Assembly: GCF_040656415.1 (NCBI RefSeq)
Contig: NZ_JBFAMC010000008.1
Coordinates: 51,667-115,666 of the forward strand
Reading direction: 5' to 3'
DNA from: Rhodococcus_F sp040656415
GTDB taxonomy: Bacteria > Actinomycetota > Actinomycetes > Mycobacteriales > Mycobacteriaceae
DNA: 64,000 bases
Shown: positions 35,244 to 44,554 of the stretch, in pieces
How positions within the stretch are numbered: position 1 is the first letter of the stretch
Layout of the letters: every line of letters starts with the position of its first letter
Notes under the pieces: model-generated
What the model was told of the DNA's origin: nothing
The model's database searches: none
Seen by the model: the letters and a program-made list of their open reading frames with translations, nothing else
Translations under genes and position numbers: made by a program

Positions 35244-36767
35244 GTGGAACATCATCGTGAGGCGTGGTCGGCAAGGACCGTGTTCATCCTGGCCGCGATC
35301 GGCTCCGCCGTCGGTGTGGGCAACATCTGGCGGTTCCCATACGTCGCCTACGAGAACGGCGGCGGCGCCTTCATCATCCCGTATCTCGTCGCGTTGCTGA
35401 CGGCGGGAATTCCGTTTCTGTTCCTCGACTACGCCCTCGGCCACAAGTTCCGGGGCTCACCGCCGCTGGCGTTCCGCAGGCTGCACAAGCGTGCCGAAAG
35501 CATCGGCTGGTGGCAGGTCGGTATCTGTTTCGTCATCAGTACGTACTACGCGGTGATCGTCGCGTGGGCGATCCGGTACTTCTTCTTCTCGTTCTATGAG
35601 ACCTGGGGTGACAACCCCGCGAACTTCTTCTCCAACGACTTCCTGCATCAGAGCAGTGAGGCAAATGTCGCATTCGACTTCGTCCCCGGCGTCGTACTTC
35701 CGTTGCTGGTGGTGTGGGTTCTGACGCTCGCGGTGCTGATATTCGGTGTGCAGAGTGGAATCGGATCGTTGGCGCGGCTGTTCGTCCCGCTGCTGATCGC
35801 CATGTTCGCGATCCTGGTCGTGCGCGCACTCTTTCTCCAAGGGGCAGGTACGGGACTCGACGCCTTCTTCCGGCCGAACTGGTCCGCGCTTTCCCACCCC
35901 ACCGTGTGGATCGCCGCATACGCGCAGATCTTCTTCTCGTTGTCCGTAGCGTTCGGCATCATGCTCACGTATTCGTCCTATCTGGGACGCAAGACGGATC
36001 TCACCCACTCCGGGCTCGTGGTGGCGTTTTCGAACAGCAGTTTCGAAATCCTCGCCGGGATCGGTGTCTTCGCGACACTCGGCTATATGGCCAACATCTC
36101 GGGGGTCGCCGTCAACGAGGTGGTCAGCGATGGAATCGGACTAGCGTTCATCGCGTTCCCGGCGATCGTGTCGTCCATGCCCGGCGGTCCTCTCTTCGGA
36201 ATCCTGTTCTTCGGAGCCCTGGTGCTTGCCGGTTTCACGTCGATGGTCAGCGTCGTCCAAGTTGTCGTCGCCGCCGTCGAGGACAAGTTCGACATCGGCC
36301 GCGTACCGGCTGTCCTCGGGGTGGGTGGGGCCTCGGCAGCGATATCGCTACTCTTTTTGCCGACCACCACAGGACTGAACATCCTGGACGTGCTGGACAA
36401 CTTCGCAAGCAACATTGGAATCGTCGGAGTGGCGCTGGTCGCCATCGTGGTCATCGCCTGGGTGCTGCGGCGCCTGACCAACCTCGAAGACCACCTCAAT
36501 TCGTTGTCGTCGTTGAAGCTCGGCTTCGCGTGGCGGCTGTTCCTCGGCGTCATCACCCCGGCTGTGCTGGCGTACATGTTGATCGACGAGACGATTGATC
36601 GCATACAGAACGGGTACGACGGCGTTCCCAGTGTCATCGTCAATACCTTCGGTTGGGGTGCGCAGATTCTGGTGATCGTCGCGGCAGTGCTGTTGTCGTT
36701 GACCCCGTGGCGGCGCACACACAAACTCGAACACTTCGAACGGGCAAGGGATGGCACAAAAGTATGA
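35244..36767 (+). CDS. metP: sodium:neurotransmitter symporter family transporter, MetP-like (copy 2)
   Basis: A 507-residue paralogue of the transporter at 32766, alike over its whole length including AAIGSAVGVGNIWRFPYVAYENGGGAF. Differences are scattered: for example Thr to Glu before NGGGAF, and NEAW to YETW after the fourth helix. Start at GTG 35244, which aligns with the copy 1 start; GTG 35232 in the same frame is an alternative. A small MetS-like subunit follows with an ATGA overlap. The two copies may differ in substrate or regulation. Confidence 0.92.
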   Translation: MEHHREAWSARTVFILAAIGSAVGVGNIWRFPYVAYENGGGAFIIPYLVALLTAGIPFLFLDYALGHKFRGSPPLAFRRLHKRAESIGWWQVGICFVISTYYAVIVAWAIRYFFFSFYETWGDNPANFFSNDFLHQSSEANVAFDFVPGVVLPLLVVWVLTLAVLIFGVQSGIGSLARLFVPLLIAMFAILVVRALFLQGAGTGLDAFFRPNWSALSHPTVWIAAYAQIFFSLSVAFGIMLTYSSYLGRKTDLTHSGLVVAFSNSSFEILAGIGVFATLGYMANISGVAVNEVVSDGIGLAFIAFPAIVSSMPGGPLFGILFFGALVLAGFTSMVSVVQVVVAAVEDKFDIGRVPAVLGVGGASAAISLLFLPTTTGLNILDVLDNFASNIGIVGVALVAIVVIAWVLRRLTNLEDHLNSLSSLKLGFAWRLFLGVITPAVLAYMLIDETIDRIQNGYDGVPSVIVNTFGWGAQILVIVAAVLLSLTPWRRTHKLEHFERARDGTKV

Positions 36768-36868
36768 GTATGTCTGCGATCGTGATGATGCTGATAGCCC
36801 TCACAGTGATATGGGGTGGATTGGTGGCGACCATCGTGAGCCTGCACCGTCACCCCGACAAGGAGTAG
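36764..36868 (+). CDS. metS: NSS transporter small subunit, MetS-like (copy 2)
   Basis: A 34-residue single-helix protein, MSMSAIVMMLIALTVIWGG then RHPDKE at the end. It overlaps the metP stop as ATGA and matches the copy 1 small subunit at most positions. The shared GLVA(S/T)IV and RHPD segments suggest conserved contacts with the transporter. Confidence 0.88.
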   Translation: MSMSAIVMMLIALTVIWGGLVATIVSLHRHPDKE

Positions 36869-36955
36869 TTGCGCGACACGGAAGGGCTACGAGCCGGAAA
36901 GCGACCTACCGTAGTTCGCCCACATTTACTGATCGCTGATCATGTAGCGGGTGGA

Positions 36956-37645
36956 TCACCAACCGCGTTCACGCCACTCGTCCAGATGAGGACGCTCGAC
37001 GCCGAGGGTGGTGTCGTCGCCGTGGCCGGGGTAGACCGCGGTGTCGTCCGGGAAACGCTCGAAGATCTTGGTTGTGACATCCCGGTAGAGCGAGTTGAAC
37101 TCTTCCGCGTTTGTCGTCCGTCCAAGACCCCCGGGGAATAGCGAATCCCCGGTGAAGAGGTGAGTGCGGCCGCCGCCCGCTTCCGTGAGTGCGAGGGCGA
37201 TCGAGCCGGGGGTGTGGCCGGCGAGGTGGATCACGTCGAATGCGATTTCACCGACGGTGAGTGTGTGTCCGTCCTCGAGGAAGCGGTCGGGTCTGACTGG
37301 CAGTGGACCGGAGTCGAGGGGGTGTGCCGCGGTGGTCACAAGGGTCGCTGCGGCGACGTCTGCGAGCGCCAACCAATGGTCGCCGTGCTGGTGTGTGGTA
37401 ACGATCAGTTCGAGGGACGGGGCGTGCTCGTCGATCAGCTGAAGGATCCGTTGCGTCTCGTTGGCGGCGTCGATCAGGACGGATTTCCCAGTTGCGGAAC
37501 AGACGATCAGGTACACGTTGTTGTCCATGGGGCCCACTGACATCTTCGTGATCGTCGCTCCTGGCACGCTACGGCGTTGCGGCGCGGAACCGGGGGAGAC
37601 GTGGCCGGTGTAGGAGTCATCTATCACCATGTGCTGCTCGGTCAT
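36956..37645 (-). CDS. MBL-fold metallo-hydrolase (glyoxalase II-like)
   Basis: A 229-residue metallo-beta-lactamase-fold protein. The metal-binding motif is TTHQHGDHW, with further ligands in HLAGHTPGS, FTGDSLFPGGLGR and VYPGHGDDT. The arrangement is that of glyoxalase II and related hydrolases. The start at ATG 37645 is preferred; the frame stays open upstream to 37756. A homologue next to uvrA is also found in mycobacteria. The substrate is not known. Confidence 0.9.
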   Translation of the reverse strand: MTEQHMVIDDSYTGHVSPGSAPQRRSVPGATITKMSVGPMDNNVYLIVCSATGKSVLIDAANETQRILQLIDEHAPSLELIVTTHQHGDHWLALADVAAATLVTTAAHPLDSGPLPVRPDRFLEDGHTLTVGEIAFDVIHLAGHTPGSIALALTEAGGGRTHLFTGDSLFPGGLGRTTNAEEFNSLYRDVTTKIFERFPDDTAVYPGHGDDTTLGVERPHLDEWRERGW

Positions 37646-37798
37646 GTTGGGCAGGCTACCGTCGAATAGAGGCAGATGGGTGGCTGGGCGGATCTTCGTC
37701 CCGCAGAACGTGTCGGTGCCCCGGCTTAACATGGCTCGGTCAGGGGAACAGAGCATTCACAGGCATCCTCGGCCGTGGAACAAGTGAAGGGACATTCA

Positions 37799-40786
37799 GT
37801 GGCGGATCGCCTTGTCGTACGGGGTGCCCGTGAACACAATCTGCGAGGGATCGATCTCGATCTACCTCGCGACAGTCTTATCGTGTTCACCGGGTTGTCG
37901 GGCTCGGGTAAGTCGAGTCTCGCGTTCGATACGATCTTCGCCGAAGGTCAGCGACGCTACGTCGAGTCGCTCTCGGCGTACGCACGCCAGTTCCTCGGCC
38001 AGATGGACAAGCCCGACGTCGACTTCATCGAGGGGTTGTCACCAGCCGTCTCGATCGATCAGAAGTCGACCAATCGCAACCCGCGGTCGACGGTTGGGAC
38101 GATCACTGAGGTCTACGACTACCTCCGGCTTCTGTATGCCAGGGCGGGTACCGCGCACTGCCCGGTGTGCGGTGAGCAGATTGCGCGGCAGACGCCGCAG
38201 CAGATCGTCGACCAGGTTCTCGACATGGAGGAAGGGGCTCGCTTCCAGGTACTTGCCCCGGTGGTGCGTACTCGCAAGGGAGAGTTCGTCGACCTGTTCG
38301 ACCAACTCAACGTGCAGGGCTACTCGCGTGTGAGGGTCGACGGTGTAGTGCACCCGCTCACTGATCCGCCGAAGCTGAAGAAGCAGGAAAAACACGACAT
38401 CGAGGTCGTCGTCGACCGCCTCACCGTCAAAGCGAGTTCGAAGCAGCGTCTCACTGATTCCGTGGAGACAGCGTTGCGGCTGGCGGAGGGCATCGTCGTT
38501 CTCGATTTCGTCGACCGAGAAGAGAATGCTCCAGATCGCGAACGTCGGTTCTCGGAGAAATTGGCCTGCCCCAACGGCCACGCGCTCTCCATCGATGACC
38601 TCGAGCCGCGTTCGTTCTCGTTCAACTCTCCATACGGCGCGTGCCCCGAGTGCACCGGCCTCGGAATCCGCAAGGAGGTCGACCCCGACCTCGTCGTTCC
38701 CGACCCGGAACTGTCGCTGAAGGACGGCGCGATCGCGCCCTGGTCCATGGGGCAGAGTTCCGAATACTTCGGCCGGTTGCTGTCCGGCCTCGGCGACATT
38801 CTCGGCTTCGATATGACCACGCCGTGGAACAAGATTCCGGCGAAGGCGCGCCGTGCGATCCTGGAGGGCAGCGAGGAACAAGTTCACGTCCAGTACAAGA
38901 ATCGGTACGGGCGTACCCGTTCCTACTACGCGGAGTTCGAAGGCGTCATGCCCTTCCTTCACCGCCGTCTCGAGCAAACCGAGTCGGACCAGATGAAGGA
39001 ACGCTACGACGGCTACATGCGTGACATCCCCTGTCCGGCATGTGGTGGTGCACGTCTGCGCCCGGAGATCTTGTCGGTGAGTATCTCGAGCGAGAAGTTC
39101 GGCAAGAAGTCGATCGCCGAGGTGTGCGAGCTGTCGATCTCCGATTGTGCGGACTTCCTGAACAGCCTCACTCTGGGTAGCCGCGAAGAGGCGATTGCAG
39201 GTCAGGTACTCAAGGAGGTTCAGTCCCGCCTCGGTTTCCTGCTCGACGTCGGCCTGGAGTACCTTTCACTCGCCCGTGCGGCCGGGACCCTCTCCGGTGG
39301 CGAGGCGCAGCGTATTCGTCTCGCCACCCAGATCGGTTCTGGTCTCGTGGGCGTCCTGTACGTACTGGACGAGCCGTCGATCGGTCTTCACCAGCGTGAC
39401 AACCGCCGCCTCATCGAAACCCTCACGCGCCTACGCGATCTCGGAAATACGCTGATCGTCGTCGAACACGACGAGGACACCATCCGTACCTCGGACTGGG
39501 TGGTCGACATCGGGCCGCTCGCCGGCGAGCACGGAGGCGAAGTCGTCCACAGCGGTCCGTATCAGGAGCTACTCGACTGTGACGAGTCCTTGACGGGTGC
39601 CTATCTGGCGGGGCGCAGCCACATCGAGGTCCCCGCCATCCGTAGACCAGTCGAACGCAAACGGCAGGTCACGGTGGTCGGCGCCCGCGAACACAACCTC
39701 GGTGGCATCGACGTCAGCTTCCCGCTCGGGGTGCTCACGTCGGTCACCGGTGTGTCCGGATCCGGCAAGTCGACTCTCGTCAACGACATCCTCGCGACCG
39801 TCATGGCGAACAAGCTCAACGGTGCCCGTCAAGTTCCGGGCCGGCATACCCGCATCAACGGGCTCGACCAGTTGGACAAACTCGTGCGGGTAGACCAGTC
39901 GCCGATCGGCCGCACCCCCAGGTCCAATGCAGCCACCTACACCGGCGTATTCGACAAGATCCGAACGCTGTTCGCGGCCACCACGGAGGCGAAAGTCCGC
40001 GGATACCAGCCTGGTCGGTTCTCGTTCAATGTAAAAGGTGGCCGGTGTGAGGCTTGCTCCGGTGACGGCACACTGAAGATCGAGATGAACTTCTTGCCCG
40101 ACGTGTATGTGCCCTGCGAGGTCTGCCACGGTGCGCGATACAACCGGGAAACTCTCGAAGTCCACTACAAAGGTAAGACCATCGCCGAGGTTCTCGACAT
40201 GCCGATCGAGGACGCCGCCGCGTTCTTCGAGCCGATCACCTCCATTCACCGATACTTGAAAACCCTCGTGGAGGTTGGTCTCGGATACGTTCGGCTCGGC
40301 CAGCCCGCGCCCACGCTGTCCGGTGGTGAGGCGCAGCGCGTCAAACTCGCTGCCGAACTGCAGAAGCGGTCGACAGGACGCACCGTGTACATCCTGGACG
40401 AGCCCACGACGGGCTTGCACTTCGAGGACATTCGCAAGCTGCTCAAGGTCGTCAACGGACTGGTCGACAAGGGAAATACCGTCATCGTCATCGAGCACAA
40501 CCTGGACGTGATCAAGACGTCGGACTGGATTATCGACATGGGTCCTGAGGGCGGATCCGGAGGCGGAACCGTTGTCGCGCAAGGCACACCCGAAGACGTA
40601 GCGCAGGTACCCGAGAGCTACACCGGCCGGTTCCTCGAGACCGTTCTCTCGGTTCCATCACCTGTTGTCACCAAGCCCAAACCAGCCCGTGCAGACGGCA
40701 GAGGGACTGCCTCGAAGAAGACTGCCGCGGCCGGGTCTCCAGCCCCGCGCAAGCGGGCACAGAGAAAGGCCGCGGCAGTCGGCTGA
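37799..40786 (+). CDS. uvrA: excinuclease ABC subunit UvrA
   Basis: A 995-residue UvrA with two ABC ATPase modules. Walker A sequences are FTGLSGSGKSS and TGVSGSGKST; both signature motifs read LSGGEAQR. Zinc-binding Cys clusters are CPNGH...CPECTGLG and CEACSGDG...CEVCHGARY. The C-terminus has a basic, Ala/Lys-rich tail. It recognises damaged DNA for UvrB. Start at GTG 37799, seven bases after AAGGGA; an upstream GTG at 37775 has no such site. Confidence 0.98.
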   Translation: MADRLVVRGAREHNLRGIDLDLPRDSLIVFTGLSGSGKSSLAFDTIFAEGQRRYVESLSAYARQFLGQMDKPDVDFIEGLSPAVSIDQKSTNRNPRSTVGTITEVYDYLRLLYARAGTAHCPVCGEQIARQTPQQIVDQVLDMEEGARFQVLAPVVRTRKGEFVDLFDQLNVQGYSRVRVDGVVHPLTDPPKLKKQEKHDIEVVVDRLTVKASSKQRLTDSVETALRLAEGIVVLDFVDREENAPDRERRFSEKLACPNGHALSIDDLEPRSFSFNSPYGACPECTGLGIRKEVDPDLVVPDPELSLKDGAIAPWSMGQSSEYFGRLLSGLGDILGFDMTTPWNKIPAKARRAILEGSEEQVHVQYKNRYGRTRSYYAEFEGVMPFLHRRLEQTESDQMKERYDGYMRDIPCPACGGARLRPEILSVSISSEKFGKKSIAEVCELSISDCADFLNSLTLGSREEAIAGQVLKEVQSRLGFLLDVGLEYLSLARAAGTLSGGEAQRIRLATQIGSGLVGVLYVLDEPSIGLHQRDNRRLIETLTRLRDLGNTLIVVEHDEDTIRTSDWVVDIGPLAGEHGGEVVHSGPYQELLDCDESLTGAYLAGRSHIEVPAIRRPVERKRQVTVVGAREHNLGGIDVSFPLGVLTSVTGVSGSGKSTLVNDILATVMANKLNGARQVPGRHTRINGLDQLDKLVRVDQSPIGRTPRSNAATYTGVFDKIRTLFAATTEAKVRGYQPGRFSFNVKGGRCEACSGDGTLKIEMNFLPDVYVPCEVCHGARYNRETLEVHYKGKTIAEVLDMPIEDAAAFFEPITSIHRYLKTLVEVGLGYVRLGQPAPTLSGGEAQRVKLAAELQKRSTGRTVYILDEPTTGLHFEDIRKLLKVVNGLVDKGNTVIVIEHNLDVIKTSDWIIDMGPEGGSGGGTVVAQGTPEDVAQVPESYTGRFLETVLSVPSPVVTKPKPARADGRGTASKKTAAAGSPAPRKRAQRKAAAVG

Positions 40787-40793
40787 GCACGGG

Positions 40794-41522
40794 TCAGCAG
40801 GCGGCCCCATCGATCGCCGCCGTCAGGTCGGCGGGGCGGGACCACATCGGCCAGTGTCCGGTCGGAAGATCTACGTACTCGACCTTGGTCAGTCGTGACA
40901 GTTCGGCGACCATCGGGTGACCGGCTGCGGACATCTGCGCAATGGTGTCTGAGGGGAAGCTGGAGCAGACCACCGTTGACGGCACATCGAAGCGCCGTGG
41001 GTTAGTCAGTTCGAAGGCGTCGCGTGCCGGGCCCGCCGGCTGGGGGACAGCACGTGCTCGAAAAGCCGCGAGCATCGATTCGTCCAATCCTTCGAGGCTG
41101 CTCCCGTCGGCCTCGAGATCCGGCCAGTCGGGCAGCGGGATCTCCGACACCGAAGGATCGAGGTCTGGCCGTAGCGCGGCGCCGTTCTGCAGCGGACCGC
41201 TGTCGACGTACACGATCCCGTTGAGCTGGTTCGGCACCCGATCGCTCGCGCCATACGCGACCGGGCCGGCACCGCTGTGCGCGACTAGCAGTGTGCGCTC
41301 TCTGGCTGTCGTCGTGGAAATCACGTCGACGAGCGCGGAAATGTGATCCTCGAGACTGATTGTGCTGCGGTCGGATTCGGTCGAATCGAGTCCGGGGAGA
41401 GTTACTGCCGTGACTCGGTGGCCTCGATCGGCCAAGCCGGCGGCAACGGCGCCCCATGACCAGGCGCCCAGCCAGAATCCGGGTACGAGAATGATGTGCG
41501 TTCGAGTAGTGCTCTCTGTCAT
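40794..41522 (-). CDS. alpha/beta hydrolase
   Basis: A 242-residue alpha/beta hydrolase. It opens with IILVPGFWLGAWSWGAVAAGL, has the nucleophile elbow VAHSGAGPV (Ser) and a late His in LPTGHWPMWSRP. This resembles short plant-esterase-like hydrolases. The substrate is unknown. It is divergent from a WYL regulator that may control it. It converges on uvrA with seven bases between. Confidence 0.88.
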   Translation of the reverse strand: MTESTTRTHIILVPGFWLGAWSWGAVAAGLADRGHRVTAVTLPGLDSTESDRSTISLEDHISALVDVISTTTARERTLLVAHSGAGPVAYGASDRVPNQLNGIVYVDSGPLQNGAALRPDLDPSVSEIPLPDWPDLEADGSSLEGLDESMLAAFRARAVPQPAGPARDAFELTNPRRFDVPSTVVCSSFPSDTIAQMSAAGHPMVAELSRLTKVEYVDLPTGHWPMWSRPADLTAAIDGAAC

Positions 41523-41543
41523 GGGAGTCAGTATCGAGCGGAG

Positions 41544-41567
41544 ACGGTGACGCCTGGGTGTCACCGT
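41544..41567. promoter_or_regulatory. palindromic candidate operator between hydrolase and WYL regulator
   Basis: ACGGTGAC and GTCACCGT are a perfect 8-bp inverted repeat around an 8-base centre, 22 bp upstream of the hydrolase start and 76 bp upstream of the regulator start. GTCAC occurs once more directly after it. It could be bound by the divergent regulator. Confidence 0.5.
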
Positions 41568-41642
41568 TTTCGTCACAGTCGGATAACGAAACACGTGCCG
41601 CGCGAGTGGAAATTCGCGGTGCGCTTTGGGCAGACTGCGTGC

Positions 41643-42344
41643 ATGGACCGTCCGGCACGACTGCACGCACTTTCCGAGGAGCTCCGCCGGGCAGGGACGC
41701 GCGGACGTACCTCAGAGCAATTGGCGGCGCAGTTCGAGGTGACCACACGGACGATCAAGCGCGATATCGCCGTTCTCCAGTCGTCGGGAGTAGCTATTCG
41801 ATCCGCCGCGGGTCCGGGCGGCGGCTACGAAATCGTGGGAAACGCGACGCTTCCTCCCGTGAACTTCACACCGGCACAGGCGGTGTCGGTAGCGATTGCC
41901 CTCACGGTCTGTGGCGACGTGCCTTTCGCTCCTGAGGGCCGCGCTGCGCTGGCGAAGTTGCTCGACGTGATGGACTCGCAGTCGCGTGAGCGGGTCGCGA
42001 AACTGGGGGCGCGGGTGTGGATTCGGCAGGCAACCCGAGATACGAGCACCGGAGCGCGCATACGTGGTGTCGTGGAGGAGGCTCTCCAACGTGATGTGCT
42101 GGTGTCGCTTTGCTACGTCGACAAGGAGGGGCGGCGCACCGAACGCGTGGTCGAACCGCACCTTCTCGCGCACAGTTATGGTGCCTGGTTCGTTGTCGCT
42201 TGGTGCCGGACCCGCGACGGAGTCCGGTGGTTCCGACTCGACAGGGTGGCCGACGCCAGGATCACTCGCCGCACATTCGTGCCCCGCGATCCAGAACTCT
42301 TCGGTGAACCGCCGCCCGACGCACGGTCGGTGTTCGGCGCCTGA
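41643..42344 (+). CDS. WYL-domain transcriptional regulator (YafY/DeoR-like)
   Basis: A 233-residue regulator. Residues 1-60 form a winged helix-turn-helix (RGRTSEQLAAQFEVTTRTIKRDIAVLQSSGVAI, then GPGGGYEI). The remainder is a WYL ligand-sensing domain, with VSLCYVDKEGRRTERVVEPHLLAHSYGAWFVVAWC and WFRLDRVADARI. Start at ATG 41643. It is divergent from the alpha/beta hydrolase. Confidence 0.9.
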   Translation: MDRPARLHALSEELRRAGTRGRTSEQLAAQFEVTTRTIKRDIAVLQSSGVAIRSAAGPGGGYEIVGNATLPPVNFTPAQAVSVAIALTVCGDVPFAPEGRAALAKLLDVMDSQSRERVAKLGARVWIRQATRDTSTGARIRGVVEEALQRDVLVSLCYVDKEGRRTERVVEPHLLAHSYGAWFVVAWCRTRDGVRWFRLDRVADARITRRTFVPRDPELFGEPPPDARSVFGA

Positions 42345-42406
42345 GCCCGGACTTGGGCCCGCAACCCGATCACCTCCGCCGACTTCTGCACAGCCTCGGG
42401 CTTCGC

Positions 42407-42430
42407 CGAATCGGTGCACCGGTCGATTCG
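42407..42430. terminator. hairpin between WYL regulator and DUF1844 gene
   Basis: CGAATC and GATTCG enclose GGTGCACC-containing sequence, giving an inverted repeat in the 96-bp gap between two convergent genes. The core GCCGAATC(G/A)GTGCAC(C/T)GG is also present as an imperfect 18-base direct repeat at 42405-42422 and 42435-42452. A shared terminator is a reasonable but unproven reading. Confidence 0.4.
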
Positions 42431-42440
42431 ACAAGCCGAA

Positions 42441-42824
42441 TCAGTGCACTGGGCCGGTGTACTTCTCGCCGGGACCCTTGCCTGGCTCGTCCGGATACGC
42501 CGATGCTTCGCGAAACGCCCGTTGAAGAGCCTGAAGACCTTCACGGATCGGGCCTGCGTGTGGTCCGAGGTACTCGACGGAGGCGGTCACGAGACCGGCG
42601 AGGGCGGTGATGACGCGCCGGGCTTCGTCGAGGTCGAGGTGCGGACTGGACTGCGGGTCGGGGTGTGAGAGTCCGAGTTTCTCAGCGGCCGAACTCATGA
42701 GCATGACCGCTGCGCGGCTGATGACCTCGACGGCGGGAACGTCGGCGAGTTCCCGGACGTCGGTAATTGGGTCAGCGGCTGTGGGTGCGCCGCCATCCGG
42801 GGTGTCTTCGAGGTTCTCCTGCAT
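42441..42824 (-). CDS. DUF1844 domain-containing protein
   Basis: A 127-residue protein. The segment VEVISRAAVMLMSSAAEKLGL followed by DLDEARRVITALAGLVTASVEYLGPHAGPIREGLQALQRAFREAS matches DUF1844, a small helical family often found next to infC in actinobacteria. The function is not known. It is divergent from the infC operon. Confidence 0.88.
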   Translation of the reverse strand: MQENLEDTPDGGAPTAADPITDVRELADVPAVEVISRAAVMLMSSAAEKLGLSHPDPQSSPHLDLDEARRVITALAGLVTASVEYLGPHAGPIREGLQALQRAFREASAYPDEPGKGPGEKYTGPVH

Positions 42825-43197
42825 GACCTAGAGGATTCCACTTGGAACTGCAGCGCGATGCTCCGGTATCGATTAGCTCGCGAAGTGCGCCGAATGATAT
42901 TCTTGTCCTCACGACCGCCTTCGGATTATCGGGGGCAGCAAGTGGAGTCCGACTCCCACCTCTGCGCGGCAGGTGAAACTGCAGCTCAGCGGTCCGGTCG
43001 CTCGTTCCGCGGATTGTCGGTTCGAGTTCCTCGAGTTCGAGGAGACGAGGCATCGGCGTCAGCCGTGAGCTTCGTCTGATCGGTCGACATCGGGCCCCGC
43101 ATGGTGAATTCATTCACTGCGGGGCTTTTTTGTTGGGGACCCGGGCGTCCGGGCTGCTGGCGGTCTCGAGACAAGACCGTTCAACCTAGGAGGCCCC
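42825..43197 (+). promoter_or_regulatory. infC operon leader region
   Basis: A 373-bp region between the divergent DUF1844 gene and infC. It has a run of inverted repeats, including TCCTCGA/TCGAGGA near 43025-43040 and AGACGA...TCGTCT just after, ending in a full terminator hairpin at 43094-43131 and then AGGAGG before infC. An open frame at 42858-43079 ends 15 bp before the terminator, but I see no ribosome binding site for it. The layout suggests that transcription into infC is conditional. Confidence 0.6.
43094..43131 (+). terminator. terminator/attenuator hairpin upstream of infC
   Basis: GCCCCGCA and TGCGGGGC pair, with an inner GTGAAT/ATTCAC stem and a two-base bulge (TG), followed directly by six T. 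It is in the plus orientation, 66 bp upstream of infC. No plus-strand gene that I can support lies upstream of it within the window's divergent gap, so it most likely acts on the infC transcript itself. Confidence 0.85.
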
Positions 43198-43809
<612 letters not shown>

Positions 43810-43855
43810 TCCGAATACACCAGCACGACCCGTATACAGAAGAACTGAGGACTCC

Positions 43856-44050
43856 ATGCCAAAGTCGAAGACCCACAGTGGCACCGCGAAACGCTTCAAG
43901 GTGTCCGGTAGCGGAAAGATCCTGCGCCAGAAGGCCGGTCGCCGCCACCTGCTCGAGCACAAGCCCACGAAGGTGACCCGTCGCCTCGATGGTGTGGCTG
44001 TCGTGAGCAAGGCAGACACCCCTCGCGTCAAGCGCCTGCTCGGCATCTGA
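43856..44050 (+). CDS. rpmI: 50S ribosomal protein L35
   Basis: A 64-residue basic protein, MPKSKTHSGTAKRFKVSGSG then GKILRQKAGRRHLLEHKPTK, typical of L35. GAGG lies five bases before the ATG. It sits between infC and rplT in the conserved operon. Confidence 0.97.
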   Translation: MPKSKTHSGTAKRFKVSGSGKILRQKAGRRHLLEHKPTKVTRRLDGVAVVSKADTPRVKRLLGI

Positions 44051-44073
44051 GTCGACACTCTTATTGACCACCC

Positions 44074-44091
44074 GGGGCGGCCCACCGCCCC
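44074..44091 (+). promoter_or_regulatory. hairpin between rpmI and rplT
   Basis: GGGGCGG and CCGCCCC form a 7-bp stem with the loop CCCA. No T run follows. It could be an RNA-processing or L20-related control element, or simply a pause site. Confidence 0.4.
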
Positions 44092-44111
44092 TAGATTGAC
44101 AGGATTCTTCA

Positions 44112-44501
44112 GTGGCACGCGTAAAGAGGGCGGTAAACGCCCACAAGAAGCGTCGTTCGATTCTCGAAGCCTCTAGCGGCTACCGCGGACAGCGTTCGCG
44201 CCTGTACCGCAAGGCCAAGGAACAGCAGCTCCACTCGCTGACTTACGCATACCGCGACCGCCGCGCGCGCAAGGGCGACTTCCGCAAGTTGTGGATCACG
44301 CGTATCAACGCCGCCGCAAGGGCGAACGACATCACGTACAACCGGCTGATCCAGGGTCTGCGTCTTGCCGAGATCGAGGTCGACCGAAAGAACCTTGCCG
44401 AGTTGGCTGTCTCTGACGCCGAAGCTTTCGCAGGCCTGGTCGCACTCGCGAAGGCTGCTCTCCCTGCGGACGTGAACGCTCCCGCCGGGGAAGCGGCCTG
44501 A
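44112..44501 (+). CDS. rplT: 50S ribosomal protein L20
   Basis: A 129-residue L20: ARVKRAVNAHKKRRSILEAS, GYRGQRSRLYRKAKEQ, and the C-domain WITRINAAARANDITYNRLIQGL. Start at GTG 44112 with AGGA seven bases upstream. Last ribosomal protein gene of the operon. Confidence 0.97.
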   Translation: MARVKRAVNAHKKRRSILEASSGYRGQRSRLYRKAKEQQLHSLTYAYRDRRARKGDFRKLWITRINAAARANDITYNRLIQGLRLAEIEVDRKNLAELAVSDAEAFAGLVALAKAALPADVNAPAGEAA

Positions 44502-44554
44502 GTCTGGCACCCAGGCCTGGCGAGCCCCGGCCCGTCGAGTCTCGGAAACGACCC

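Larger units (their letters stand above)
35010..36868 (+). repeat. tandem duplication, copy 2 (leader + metP + metS)
   Basis: Second copy of the unit at 32540-34396. TTGACTTTGTCGGTGA, AAAGTCGCCA and GAAACTCGAGG recur in order, and the distance from TTGACT to the GTG start is 234 bp against 226 bp in copy 1. Confidence 0.85.

Noticed and set aside
42858..43079. A 73-codon upstream ORF in the infC leader
   Set aside because: It has no ribosome binding site and no run of regulatory codons as in leader-peptide attenuators; left as part of the leader.
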